Shown piece after piece: positions 14,149 through 21,827 of a stretch of 64,000 nucleotides of DNA. Location: contig NC_021505.1 of the NCBI RefSeq assembly GCF_000412675.1, positions 5,326,501 to 5,390,500 of the forward strand, in the 5' to 3' direction. The position numbers and the translations under genes were made by a program. The stretch is from Pseudomonas putida NBRC 14164 (GTDB lineage: Bacteria > Pseudomonadota > Gammaproteobacteria > Pseudomonadales > Pseudomonadaceae). How positions within the stretch are numbered: the stretch's first letter is position 1; each line of letters opens with the position of its first letter. The notes under the pieces were generated by a model that was given only the letters and a program-made list of their open reading frames with translations, ran no database searches and had not been told where the DNA came from.

Positions 14149-14176
14149 AGATGGGGTTGCCCCGACGGATTTCAAG
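14149..14176 (-). promoter_or_regulatory. Heat-shock (sigma-32) promoter of dnaK
   Basis: On the minus strand CTTGAA (14171-14176) is followed after exactly 14 bases by CCCCATCT (14149-14156), matching the sigma-32 consensus CTTGAA-N13-15-CCCCATNT at every fixed base. The -35 box overlaps the grpE stop codon. The -10 box is about 80 bases from the dnaK ATG. Confidence 0.88.
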
Positions 14177-14729
14177 CCTTTTCATTGATCGAGGGTTGCG
14201 CAGCGCTCGGCGCCTTGCTGACCACCACCATGGCGGGGCGCAGCAGACGGCCGTTCAGCAGGTAACCCTTCTGGAACACGTTCAGCACGCTGTTCGGCTC
14301 GACTTCGGCGCTTTCCTGCATGGCCATCGCCTGGTGATGCTCAGGGTTGAACGGTTCACCGTGCGGATCGACGACTTCGAGGTTGTAGCGCTTCAGGGTG
14401 TCCTGGAACATCTTGAGGGTCAGTTTGACGCCTTCGCGGATAGCCTTGACCTGCTCATCTTCGTCACTGGAGTGCGCCAGGGCCAATTCCAGGCTGTCGA
14501 TCACCGGCAGCAAGTCGTTGGAGAACTTCTCCAGGGCGAACTTGTGGGCTTTCTCGACATCCTGCTCGGCACGACGTCGCACGTTCTGCACGTCGGCAAC
14601 GGCGCGCAGCGCCTGGTCCTTGGCTGCGGCCAGCTGTTCCTCGAGCTCCAGAACACGGGTGTCAGCTGCAGTGCCTGCACCGGTTTCTTCCACGTTAAGG
14701 TCTTTCTCGTTCAGCTGTTCATCAGCCAT
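14172..14729 (-). CDS. grpE: Nucleotide exchange factor GrpE
   Basis: Releases ADP from DnaK and acts as a thermosensor. The 185-residue product (from ATG 14729, preceded by AGGAGA) has an acidic N-terminus, the long dimerising helix (about 30-95, LEEQLAAAKDQALRAVAD...) and the C-terminal beta-wing domain with GEPFNPEHHQAM and VLNVFQKGYLLNGRLLRPAMV, the most conserved part of the family. First gene of the heat-shock group, with its own sigma-32 promoter. Its stop codon forms part of the dnaK promoter. Confidence 0.97.
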   Translation of the reverse strand: MADEQLNEKDLNVEETGAGTAADTRVLELEEQLAAAKDQALRAVADVQNVRRRAEQDVEKAHKFALEKFSNDLLPVIDSLELALAHSSDEDEQVKAIREGVKLTLKMFQDTLKRYNLEVVDPHGEPFNPEHHQAMAMQESAEVEPNSVLNVFQKGYLLNGRLLRPAMVVVSKAPSAAQPSINEKA

Positions 14730-14787
14730 GGGGTCTCTCCTGCGCAATTTTGTGGACTGCGAGCCAGGCTCGCCTGTGATGTCGGCT

Positions 14788-14815
14788 ATATGGGGCCGGA
14801 AAAACCAGCTTCAAG
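14788..14815 (-). promoter_or_regulatory. Heat-shock (sigma-32) promoter of grpE
   Basis: On the minus strand CTTGAA (14810-14815), a 14-base spacer, then CCCCATAT (14788-14795): a complete sigma-32 consensus match, about 58 bases before the grpE start. It has the same spacer length as the dnaK promoter downstream. It shares the intergenic space with the divergent recN control region. Confidence 0.9.
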
Positions 14816-14881
14816 GGGCAAGGTGGTTTTCCCGGTTGCAACAGAATCTGCCAAGGGGCATTGGCAGGCCTGAAAAAAGTA

Positions 14882-14897
14882 CTGTATAAATAACCAG
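14882..14897 (+). promoter_or_regulatory. LexA (SOS) box upstream of recN
   Basis: CTGTATAAATAACCAG fits the LexA consensus CTG-N10-CAG with the preferred A/T-rich centre (TACTGTATA... on the left side). It ends 25 bases before the recN ATG, the usual place to repress the promoter until DNA damage. Confidence 0.88.
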
Positions 14898-14922
14898 ACC
14901 TGACTTTCGGGAGCCGCCCCTC

Positions 14923-16596
14923 ATGCTGGTGCACCTGTCCATTCACAACTACGCCATCGTCGAGCACCTCGACCTCGAAATTGCCCGCGGCATGTCCGTC
15001 ATCACGGGCGAGACCGGTGCCGGTAAATCGATCATGCTCGACGCCCTCGGCCTGGCCCTGGGCGATCGGGCCGACAGTGGCGTGGTGCGCCCTGGCACCG
15101 ACAAGGCAGACATCCTCGCCACTTTCGACCTGGTAGACATCCCCGAGGCCCACGCCTGGCTGGCCGAACGCGACCTGGACAACGACGGGCTGTGCATACT
15201 GCGCCGGGTCATCACCGCCGAAGGCCGTAGCCGCGGCTACATCAACGGCACGCCGTGCCCGCTGGGCGACCTCAAGGCGCTGGGCGAGCTGCTGATCGAT
15301 ATCCACAGCCAGCACGAGCACCAGTCGCTGCTGAAAACCGACACCCACCGCCGCCTGCTCGACGAGTACGCCGGCGCCGTCGACCTGGCCCGCCAGGTGC
15401 ATCTGGCGGCCAAGCGCTGGAACCAGACCCGCCTGGAGCTGGAGCGGCTGTCCAATTCAGGTGATGAGCAGCGCGCCCGCCATCAGCTGCTCAGCTACCA
15501 GCTGGAAGAGCTGGACAACCTGGGCCTGGGCGAGCACGAACTGGAGCAACTGGAGCAGGAGCACAAGAACCTGACCAGCGCCGAAGCGCTGTTCGGCATT
15601 TGTCGCCAGGTGATCGACCAGTGCAGTGAAAGCGACTCGGGCAACGTGCTCAGCGCCCTCACCTCCAGCCTCAACCGGCTGGGCGCTGCCACCCACTCAC
15701 CCAAGGCCTTGGGCGAGGCCGCCAACCTGATCGCCAGCGCTCAGATCCAGGTAGAAGAAGCCGTAGGCGAGCTCAACCGCTTCCTCGACAACTTCGACGC
15801 CGACCCGATGCGCCTGCAGGCTTTGGAAGAACGCCTCGACACCATCTATACACTGGCGCGCAAACACCGCGTGCACCCCACTGAACTGCCGCACCTGCAG
15901 CAACAACTGATGGAAGAAATCGAAGGCCTGAACGCCAGCGACGAGTCGATCGAGCGGCTGGGCGAAGAACTGGCTGCTTTCGCACAGCATTATAAAGAGC
16001 GGGCCCGTGAACTCAGCGCCCTGCGCCAGCAAGCCGCCCAGCAACTGGCGGGCGCCGTCGAGCAGGAAATCCAGCGCCTGGGCATGCCCGGCGGGCGTTT
16101 CCGCATCGAGCTGACGCCCACCGAGGGCGCGGACCTGTCACCGCATGGCCTGGAGCAGATCGAACTGCTGGTCAGCGCCAACCCCGGCCAGCCGCTCAAG
16201 GGCCTGGCAAAGGTGGCTTCGGGTGGCGAACTGTCGCGTATCAGCCTGGCGATCCAGGTGATTACCGCACAGACATCGCGCATTCCTACCCTGGTGTTCG
16301 ACGAAGTCGATGTGGGTATCGGCGGCCCTACTGCCGAAATCGTCGGCCAGTTGTTGCGCCGCCTGGGCGAGCGCGGCCAGGTGCTGACCGTGACTCACCT
16401 GCCACAGGTTGCGGCGCAAGGGCATCACCACCTGTTTGTACACAAGGTGCGCAACAGCGACACCACCCACACCGCCGTGGCCAGCCTGGGCAAGCGTGAG
16501 CGGGTAGAAGAAGTGGCGCGGATGCTGGGCGGCATTGACCTGACCAAGGAATCCCTGGCGCATGCGCGCAAGATGGTGGTTTCTGGCAAGGCCTGA
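14923..16596 (+). CDS. recN: DNA repair protein RecN
   Basis: SMC-like ATPase acting early in double-strand-break repair. The 557-residue protein has Walker A GETGAGKS (29-36), a central helical coiled-coil region (about 150-390, many Leu/Glu/Gln heptads), the ABC signature ASGGELSRISLAI and Walker B LVFDEVDVGIGG near 455-470, and the His switch region VTHLPQVAAQGHHH. Transcribed away from grpE with a LexA box immediately upstream, as expected for a strongly SOS-induced gene. Convergent with fur, with a REP and a shared terminator between. Confidence 0.97.
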   Translation: MLVHLSIHNYAIVEHLDLEIARGMSVITGETGAGKSIMLDALGLALGDRADSGVVRPGTDKADILATFDLVDIPEAHAWLAERDLDNDGLCILRRVITAEGRSRGYINGTPCPLGDLKALGELLIDIHSQHEHQSLLKTDTHRRLLDEYAGAVDLARQVHLAAKRWNQTRLELERLSNSGDEQRARHQLLSYQLEELDNLGLGEHELEQLEQEHKNLTSAEALFGICRQVIDQCSESDSGNVLSALTSSLNRLGAATHSPKALGEAANLIASAQIQVEEAVGELNRFLDNFDADPMRLQALEERLDTIYTLARKHRVHPTELPHLQQQLMEEIEGLNASDESIERLGEELAAFAQHYKERARELSALRQQAAQQLAGAVEQEIQRLGMPGGRFRIELTPTEGADLSPHGLEQIELLVSANPGQPLKGLAKVASGGELSRISLAIQVITAQTSRIPTLVFDEVDVGIGGPTAEIVGQLLRRLGERGQVLTVTHLPQVAAQGHHHLFVHKVRNSDTTHTAVASLGKRERVEEVARMLGGIDLTKESLAHARKMVVSGKA

Positions 16597-16606
16597 TGCT
16601 ACCGGT

Positions 16607-16706
16607 ACTGGCCCTATCGCCGGCAAGCCAGCTCCCACAAGGTGATCACAGGCCCTGAAATATGTGGTGTACCTGTGGGAGCTGGCTTGCCGGCGATAGG
16701 GCCAGT
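16607..16706. repeat. REP-type inverted repeat pair
   Basis: Perfect 33-base inverted arms (16607-16639 and 16674-16706) around a 34-base spacer, between the convergent recN and fur genes. The arm contains CCGGCAAGCCAGCTCCCACA, a second REP variant also seen at 44019-44065. Confidence 0.9.
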
Positions 16707-16741
16707 GCAGACAACCCAATTAATCTGCCGAAGCAGAAAGC

Positions 16742-16769
16742 ACAAAGGCGACCCGAAGGTCGCCTTTGT
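16742..16769. terminator. Bidirectional terminator between recN and fur
   Basis: A perfect 12-base-pair stem with a four-base loop (CGAA), with A/T-rich outer bases on both sides. It lies between convergent recN and fur and could end both transcripts. The U-runs are short, so efficiency is uncertain. Confidence 0.75.
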
Positions 16770-16791
16770 CATTCATAACGATAAAAAATCG

Positions 16792-17196
16792 TTACTTCTT
16801 CTTACGCACATACAGGACCAGATTGTGGTCTACCAGCTCGAAGCCATGCTCGGCTACGATTTCGCGCTGGCGCTTCTCGATTTCGGCATCCATGAATTCG
16901 ATGACTTCACTGGTATCCACGTTCACCATATGGTCGTGGTGACCGCCATCGGCCAGCTCGAACACTGCGTGGCCGCCGTCGAAGTTGTGGCGAACCACCA
17001 GACCCGCTGCTTCGAACTGGGTCAGTACGCGATAGACGGTGGCCAGGCCTACGTCCTCGCCTGCTTCCATCAGTGCCTTGTAAACATCCTCGGCACTCAT
17101 GTGACGCTGCTCGGTGGAATCGAGCATCTGAAGGATCTTGACTCGAGGCAGGGTCACCTTGAGACCGGCTTTGCGTAATTCGCTATTTTCAACCAT
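16792..17196 (-). CDS. fur: Ferric uptake regulator Fur
   Basis: Fe(II)-dependent repressor of iron-uptake genes. The 134-residue product (start ATG 17196, MVENSELRKAGLKVTLPR) has the winged helix (about 10-80, with SAEDVYKALMEAGEDVGLATVYRVL), then the dimerisation/metal domain with HHDH at 86-89. The protein contains no cysteine at all: the CxxC zinc site of E. coli Fur is replaced by VNVDTSEV, as known for Pseudomonas Fur. Divergent from omlA, as in P. aeruginosa, with which it shares the upstream gap. Confidence 0.97.
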   Translation of the reverse strand: MVENSELRKAGLKVTLPRVKILQMLDSTEQRHMSAEDVYKALMEAGEDVGLATVYRVLTQFEAAGLVVRHNFDGGHAVFELADGGHHDHMVNVDTSEVIEFMDAEIEKRQREIVAEHGFELVDHNLVLYVRKKK

Positions 17197-17220
17197 GGTC
17201 AGCTTTCTCGCCGATGCTGC

Positions 17221-17249
17221 TTCGCAGCTTCTCTTAATACGGGTATGAT
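17221..17249 (+). promoter_or_regulatory. Probable sigma-70 promoter of omlA
   Basis: TTCGCA (17221-17226), a 17-base spacer, then TATGAT (17244-17249), about 45 bases before the omlA ATG. The -10 matches five of six consensus bases. Prediction by eye. Confidence 0.5.
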
Positions 17250-17293
17250 CGGGGTTTACGTTGTCCAGCCAAGATAGTGGAAGTCGCCCACCG

Positions 17294-17830
17294 ATGCAAA
17301 ACACCAAGCTCTTGCTAACCAGCCTCACCCTAGTGGGACTGCTCGCACTCGCCGGTTGCTCGTTTCCCGGGGTTTACAAAATCGACATCCAGCAGGGCAA
17401 TGTCGTCACGCAGGACATGATAGACCAATTACGCCCGGGAATGACCCGCCGGCAAGTAAGGTTTATCATGGGCAACCCGCTGATTCAGGATACCTTCCAC
17501 ACCAACCGTTGGGATTACCTGTACAGCCTGCAGCCTGGTGGTGGTAAACGCCAGCAAGAGCGCATGAGCATCTTCTTCAACGAGAGCGACCAACTGGTCA
17601 GCTTGTCGGGCGACTTCATGCCAGGCGTCAGCCGCGACCAGGAAATCCTGGGGGGCAGCAGCGACACCACAGTCAGCCCGGCCACCGAGCCAGGCCAGAC
17701 AGCGCAGCCAGCGGCTCAGCCTGAAGAAAAACCAGCCAAGCCAGGCTCGGTGGAAGAATCCATCCAGCGCGAAATCGACACCATCGAGACCACCCCGGTC
17801 CCGACGCCGGCTCCGCTGGAAACCCGCTAA
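17294..17830 (+). CDS. omlA: Outer-membrane lipoprotein OmlA/BamE
   Basis: Lipoprotein of the BAM complex that supports outer-membrane protein assembly and envelope integrity. Residues 1-22 form a lipoprotein signal ending in the lipobox LAGC (Cys22). The SmpA/OmlA fold follows, with the family blocks QGNVVTQDMIDQLRPGMTRRQVRFIMGNP and NRWDYLYSL...FFNESDQL. The start is the ATG at 17294, not the longer open frame. At 178 residues it is clearly longer than E. coli BamE because of a Pro/Gln/Glu-rich tail from about 115. Divergent from fur. Confidence 0.95.
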   Translation: MQNTKLLLTSLTLVGLLALAGCSFPGVYKIDIQQGNVVTQDMIDQLRPGMTRRQVRFIMGNPLIQDTFHTNRWDYLYSLQPGGGKRQQERMSIFFNESDQLVSLSGDFMPGVSRDQEILGGSSDTTVSPATEPGQTAQPAAQPEEKPAKPGSVEESIQREIDTIETTPVPTPAPLETR

Positions 17831-17847
17831 GCGGGAACAGCAGTCAC

Positions 17848-17879
17848 AAAAAAGCCCGGACCTGGTCCGGGCTTTTTGT
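17848..17879. terminator. Bidirectional terminator between omlA and ratA
   Basis: AAAAAAGCCCGGA paired with TCCGGGCTTTTT around a short loop: strong GC stem with an A-run on one side and a T-run on the other. It serves the convergent omlA and ratA genes and fills most of the 63-base gap. Confidence 0.9.
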
Positions 17880-17893
17880 TTTCGCCGTATCTG

Positions 17894-18328
17894 TCAGGCA
17901 TGCAGTTGCTTGGCACGCTGGCAGAAAGCATCGACCAGCGTGTTGGCCGCCTGATTGAACAGCGGGCCCAAGGTGGCGCGCACAATCGGCCCGGCATAAT
18001 CGAAAGACAGGTCCAGGCTGATCTTGCAGGCCTTTTCACCCAGCGGCTTGAACACCCACACGCCATGCAACTGCGTGAACGGCCCCTCCTCAAGGTTCAT
18101 CTCGATAGACTGCCCCGGCACCAGCACGTTACGCGTGACGAAGTACTGGCTCATGCCGCCCTTGGCCACCTCGAGCTTGGCGTGCATGTGCGTGTCGCTG
18201 GCGTCGATCACCGTCGAGGCCGAGCACCACGGCAGAAACTCTGGGTAGCTGGCCACATCGTTGACCAGATCGTAGAGCGCCTGGGCGGGGTATGGCAGCA
18301 GGGCGGAGCGTTGAATATGGGTAGTCAT
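17894..18328 (-). CDS. ratA: RatA/COQ10-type START-like protein
   Basis: A 144-residue polyketide-cyclase/START-fold protein: opening TTHIQRSALLPYPAQALYDLVNDVASYPEFLPWC, then GGMSQYFVTRNVL and FDYAGPIVRATLGPLFNQ. In E. coli the homologue was described as RatA, which blocks 70S assembly; eukaryotic homologues bind coenzyme Q. Which activity applies here cannot be told. It is divergent from smpB, as usual. The gene normally found directly after it, rnfH (ratB), is absent: the next feature is a terminator 15 bases after the stop. Confidence 0.9.
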   Translation of the reverse strand: MTTHIQRSALLPYPAQALYDLVNDVASYPEFLPWCSASTVIDASDTHMHAKLEVAKGGMSQYFVTRNVLVPGQSIEMNLEEGPFTQLHGVWVFKPLGEKACKISLDLSFDYAGPIVRATLGPLFNQAANTLVDAFCQRAKQLHA

Positions 18329-18490
18329 CCAGGCGTCACTTCCAAGGCTGGGTGGCGGCGCTTCGCAGCGTGCCGAAAACAGGTTCTGTCACCAAGACAG
18401 GCCCGTATTGTCCGGTATTCATTGCAGTGGCTCAAGCACACCGAAATCCCATAGCGGACGACGCACGGACTTGCCTATAATGCCGCCCCT

Positions 18491-18973
18491 ATGGCTAAGC
18501 AAAAAAAACATCCGACCGGGACCATCGCGCAAAATAAAAAAGCGCGACACGATTACTTCATCGAACACAAGTTCGAGGCCGGGCTGGTCCTGTCCGGCTG
18601 GGAAGTAAAAAGCCTGCGAGCTGGCAAGGCGCACCTCGTTGACAGTTACGTGCTGCTCAAGGACGGTGAAGCCTGGCTGTTCGGCAGCCACATCACCCCG
18701 CTGACCACTGCCAGCACCCACGTCATCGCCGACCCCATCCGCACCCGCAAGCTGCTGCTGAACAAGCGCGAGCTCGAGCGGCTGGAAGCGGCTGTAGCGC
18801 AAAAGGGCTACACCTGCGTGGCGTTGTCGCTGTACTGGAGCAAGCACCTGATCAAGTGCGAAATTGCGCTGGGCAAGGGCAAGAAGGAATACGACAAGCG
18901 CGACACCGTGCGCGAACGCGATTCCAACCGCGAGCTGCAGCGGGTCGTGCGGAACAAGGGCAAGGAAGACTAA
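18491..18973 (+). CDS. smpB: SsrA-binding protein SmpB
   Basis: Binds tmRNA and places it in stalled ribosomes for trans-translation. The 160-residue protein has the oligonucleotide-binding barrel with HDYFIEHKFEAGLVLSGWEVKSLRAG (about 18-43), DSYVLLKDGEAWLFGSHI, and the basic C-terminal tail GKGKKEYDKRDTVRERD, which mimics the missing codon-anticodon helix. Its partner RNA gene ssrA is in this window at 26572, separated by the lactate operon. An ATG start directly downstream of a short A/T-poor leader. Confidence 0.97.
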   Translation: MAKQKKHPTGTIAQNKKARHDYFIEHKFEAGLVLSGWEVKSLRAGKAHLVDSYVLLKDGEAWLFGSHITPLTTASTHVIADPIRTRKLLLNKRELERLEAAVAQKGYTCVALSLYWSKHLIKCEIALGKGKKEYDKRDTVRERDSNRELQRVVRNKGKED

Positions 18974-19031
18974 TCGGTCTTTAGCCTGTTCCCATAGGGA
19001 CCGGCGCCAGGTTCAAACCCGGCGCCCATCC

Positions 19032-19059
19032 TGTGGGAGCGGGCGTGCCCGCGAAGAAT
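19032..19059. repeat. Single REP unit
   Basis: TGTGGGAGCGGGC...GCCCGCGAAGAA, a single short hairpin unit of the same family as 9914-9989, between smpB and lldR, which converge here. Confidence 0.8.
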
Positions 19060-19071
19060 CCAGCACCGATC

Positions 19072-19839
19072 TCAGCGCCCGCTGCGCCGCTCTGCCCGGG
19101 CCACCCGCTGCGCCTCTTCGTGTGCCTCTTGCAGCACCTCCTGCACATACAGAATGTGCCGGCTGGACACCTCCCGCGCATCCTCCGCCCTGCCCTCGAC
19201 AATCGCCAGGTACAGCTCCCGGTGCTGGCTGATCAGCATGTCCCGGGTCTCGGTCCGTTGCTGGTACATGCCACCAATATTGGTCACCACGTTGCGCTTG
19301 AGCAGGTCGAACAAACCACGAATGGTGTGCAGCAGCACCGCGTTATGGCTGGCCTCGGCAATCGCCAGGTGGAAACGCGCATCGGCCACCCCCTCCTCCG
19401 CCCGAGTGACTTCATCGACCCGGGTGTAGCAGTCCTGCAACGCATCGAAGGCCGCCTTCAGGCGTGCCCGGTCCGGCTCGGTGGCACGCTGGGCGGCGTA
19501 ATAGGCACACGACGCCTCCAGGGTATGGCGAAATTCAAGGAGGTCGCGCTGCGCCTCGGCACTGTGCTCGAGCAACTGCAGCAATGGGTCGCTGAATGTA
19601 GAGCCCAGTGACTCGGCAACAAAATTGCCGCCGCCCTGGCGGCTGACCAGCAGCCCCTTGGCCACCAGCTTCTGGATCGCCTCACGCAGTGACGGGCGGG
19701 ACACGCCGAACTGCTCGGCGAGGGCGCGTTCGGCCGGCAGCCGCTGCCCCGAGGTCAGCGTGCCTTCCAGAATCATCCCTTCCAACCGATCGACGATGTC
19801 GTCGGACAGGCGCCGTTGGCGGACCTGATCAAAAACCAT
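19072..19839 (-). CDS. lldR: GntR/FadR-family regulator of lactate genes
   Basis: Lactate-responsive repressor. From ATG 19839 (GGAGA nine bases before it) the product is 255 residues: an N-terminal winged helix (VRQRRLSDDIVDRLEGMI...SGQRLPAERALAEQFGVSRPSLREAI, about 5-55), then an all-helical FCD effector domain with the metal-binding Asp/His pattern (DARFHLAIAEASHN ... HRELYLAIVEG). It is divergent from lldP, and a FadR-type palindrome lies in between. Its place next to lldP-lldD-dld matches the lld operon studied in P. stutzeri and P. aeruginosa. Confidence 0.93.
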   Translation of the reverse strand: MVFDQVRQRRLSDDIVDRLEGMILEGTLTSGQRLPAERALAEQFGVSRPSLREAIQKLVAKGLLVSRQGGGNFVAESLGSTFSDPLLQLLEHSAEAQRDLLEFRHTLEASCAYYAAQRATEPDRARLKAAFDALQDCYTRVDEVTRAEEGVADARFHLAIAEASHNAVLLHTIRGLFDLLKRNVVTNIGGMYQQRTETRDMLISQHRELYLAIVEGRAEDAREVSSRHILYVQEVLQEAHEEAQRVARAERRSGR

Positions 19840-19985
19840 CACATGCTCTCCACAAACCCCCGGCAAATTTCAGGGGCGCCTATTCTCGCCGATCCAGGCC
19901 GCGCAAACACCCATCAAGCCGCGATTTTCCCAGCGCATCAGGCGCCCGCTCATCGGCACGCGACCAAAGTTTTGCACAGGACAAA

Positions 19986-20015
19986 TTGACACACCCACGA
20001 CAGCGCTTTTAACCT
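19986..20015 (+). promoter_or_regulatory. Probable sigma-70 promoter of the lldP operon
   Basis: TTGACA (19986-19991), 18-base spacer, TAACCT (20010-20015). The -35 is perfect and the -10 weak. The LldR palindrome begins 18 bases further down, over the transcription start, so bound repressor would block it. Confidence 0.6.
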
Positions 20016-20032
20016 AGCGACCAGCCATTGTA

Positions 20033-20049
20033 AATTGGTCTTACCAATT
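20033..20049. promoter_or_regulatory. LldR operator (FadR-type palindrome)
   Basis: AATTGGT-CTT-ACCAATT, a perfect seven-base inverted repeat around three bases, containing TGGTCTTACCA, which fits the FadR-subfamily rule TNGTNNNACNA. It lies between lldR and lldP, 44 bases before the lldP start. Confidence 0.8.
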
Positions 20050-20093
20050 ATCCAATGCCAGTGCTGACCAACAACAATTAGGGGCCACCCCAT

Positions 20094-21764
20094 ATGCAAA
20101 CCTGGCAACAACTCTATAGCCCGCTTGGTAGTCTTGGCCTGTCCGCACTGGCGGCAGTCATCCCTATCGTGTTCTTCTTCCTTGCCCTCGCCGTGTTCCG
20201 CCTGAAAGGCCACGTAGCGGGCAGCATCACCCTCGCGCTGTCGATCCTGGTGGCGATCTTCGCATTCCAGATGCCTGTCGACATGGCCCTCGCTGCCGCG
20301 GGTTATGGGTTCCTCTACGGCCTCTGGCCGATTGCCTGGATCATCGTTGCCGCGGTGTTCCTGTACAAACTCACGGTCAAGAGTGGCCAGTTCGAAGTGA
20401 TCCGCAGCTCGGTGCTGTCGATTACCGACGACCAGCGCCTGCAAGTGCTGCTGATCGGCTTCTGCTTCGGTGCCTTCCTGGAAGGCGCGGCGGGCTTCGG
20501 CGCCCCTGTGGCAATCACTGCCGCACTGCTGGTGGGCCTGGGCTTCAACCCGCTATACGCCGCCGGCCTGTGCCTGATCGCCAACACCGCACCGGTGGCA
20601 TTCGGTGCCCTGGGCATTCCGATCATCGTGGCCGGCCAGGTCACCGGCATCGACGCCTTCCACATCGGCGCGATGACCGGCCGCCAACTGCCGCTGCTGT
20701 CGTTGTTCGTGCCGTTCTGGCTGGTGTTCATGATGGACGGCCTGCGCGGCGTGAAGGAAACCTGGCCTGCCGCCCTGGTCGCCGGCCTGAGCTTCGCCGT
20801 TACCCAGTACTTCACGTCGAACTTCATCGGCCCGGAACTGCCCGACATCACCTCGGCACTGGCCAGCCTTATCTGCCTTACCCTGTTCCTGAAAGTCTGG
20901 CAGCCAAAGCGTTCGTTCAGCGAAGCCAAAGGCAGCGTCGGCGCAGCCGTTGTGCAGCCAAGTGGCAGCCAGCCTAGCCCTTACAGCTTTGGCGAAATCT
21001 TCAAGGCCTGGTCGCCGTTCCTGATCCTGACCGTACTGGTCACCATCTGGACCCTGAAGCCGTTCAAGGCAGCGTTCGCCCCGGGCGGTGCCATGTACAA
21101 CTTCGTCTTCAACTTCGCCATCCCGCACCTCGACCAGTTGGTGATCAAGACCGCACCGATCGTTGCCGCGCCCACTGCCATGCCAGCGGTGTTCAAGCTT
21201 GACCCGATCTCCGCCACCGGCACCGCGATCTTCCTCTCGGCGCTGATTTCCATGGCAGTGCTGAAGATCAACTTCAAAACTGGTCTGACCACTTTCAAAG
21301 AGACTTTCTGGGAGCTTCGCTGGCCCATCCTGTCGATCGGCATGGTGCTGGCCTTCGCCTTCGTCACCAACTACTCGGGCATGTCCTCGACCATGGCCCT
21401 GGTACTGGCCGGCACCGGTGCCGCGTTCCCGTTCTTCTCGCCGTTCCTTGGCTGGCTGGGCGTATTCCTGACCGGCTCGGACACTTCGTCCAACGCCCTG
21501 TTCAGCTCGCTGCAGGCCACCACTGCTCACCAGATCGGGGTAAACGACACCCTGCTGGTAGCGGCCAACACCAGCGGCGGCGTGACCGGCAAGATGATCT
21601 CGCCACAGTCCATCGCCGTGGCCTGCGCTGCCACCGGCCTGGTGGGCAAGGAATCCGACCTGTTCCGTTTCACCGTCAAGCACAGCCTGTTCTTTGCCAC
21701 CATCGTGGGCCTGATCACCCTGGTCCAGGCTTACTGGCTGACCGGCATGCTGGTTCATCACTAA
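20094..21764 (+). CDS. lldP: L-lactate permease
   Basis: Inner-membrane proton-linked lactate importer of the LldP/GlcA family. The 556-residue protein is hydrophobic throughout, with about 12-14 membrane helices and the typical GFCFGAFLEGAAGFGAPVAIT stretch (about 122-142) and GVFLTGSDTSSNALFSSLQ near 455-473. First gene of lldP-lldD-dld, preceded by the promoter and LldR operator described separately. Full length; nothing odd. Confidence 0.96.
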   Translation: MQTWQQLYSPLGSLGLSALAAVIPIVFFFLALAVFRLKGHVAGSITLALSILVAIFAFQMPVDMALAAAGYGFLYGLWPIAWIIVAAVFLYKLTVKSGQFEVIRSSVLSITDDQRLQVLLIGFCFGAFLEGAAGFGAPVAITAALLVGLGFNPLYAAGLCLIANTAPVAFGALGIPIIVAGQVTGIDAFHIGAMTGRQLPLLSLFVPFWLVFMMDGLRGVKETWPAALVAGLSFAVTQYFTSNFIGPELPDITSALASLICLTLFLKVWQPKRSFSEAKGSVGAAVVQPSGSQPSPYSFGEIFKAWSPFLILTVLVTIWTLKPFKAAFAPGGAMYNFVFNFAIPHLDQLVIKTAPIVAAPTAMPAVFKLDPISATGTAIFLSALISMAVLKINFKTGLTTFKETFWELRWPILSIGMVLAFAFVTNYSGMSSTMALVLAGTGAAFPFFSPFLGWLGVFLTGSDTSSNALFSSLQATTAHQIGVNDTLLVAANTSGGVTGKMISPQSIAVACAATGLVGKESDLFRFTVKHSLFFATIVGLITLVQAYWLTGMLVHH

Positions 21765-21827
21765 AGTGAAAGGGGCCGGGCGCCATTGCGCGCCCGGCAC
21801 TCCCCACAAGCAACGCTGCGAGAATCC

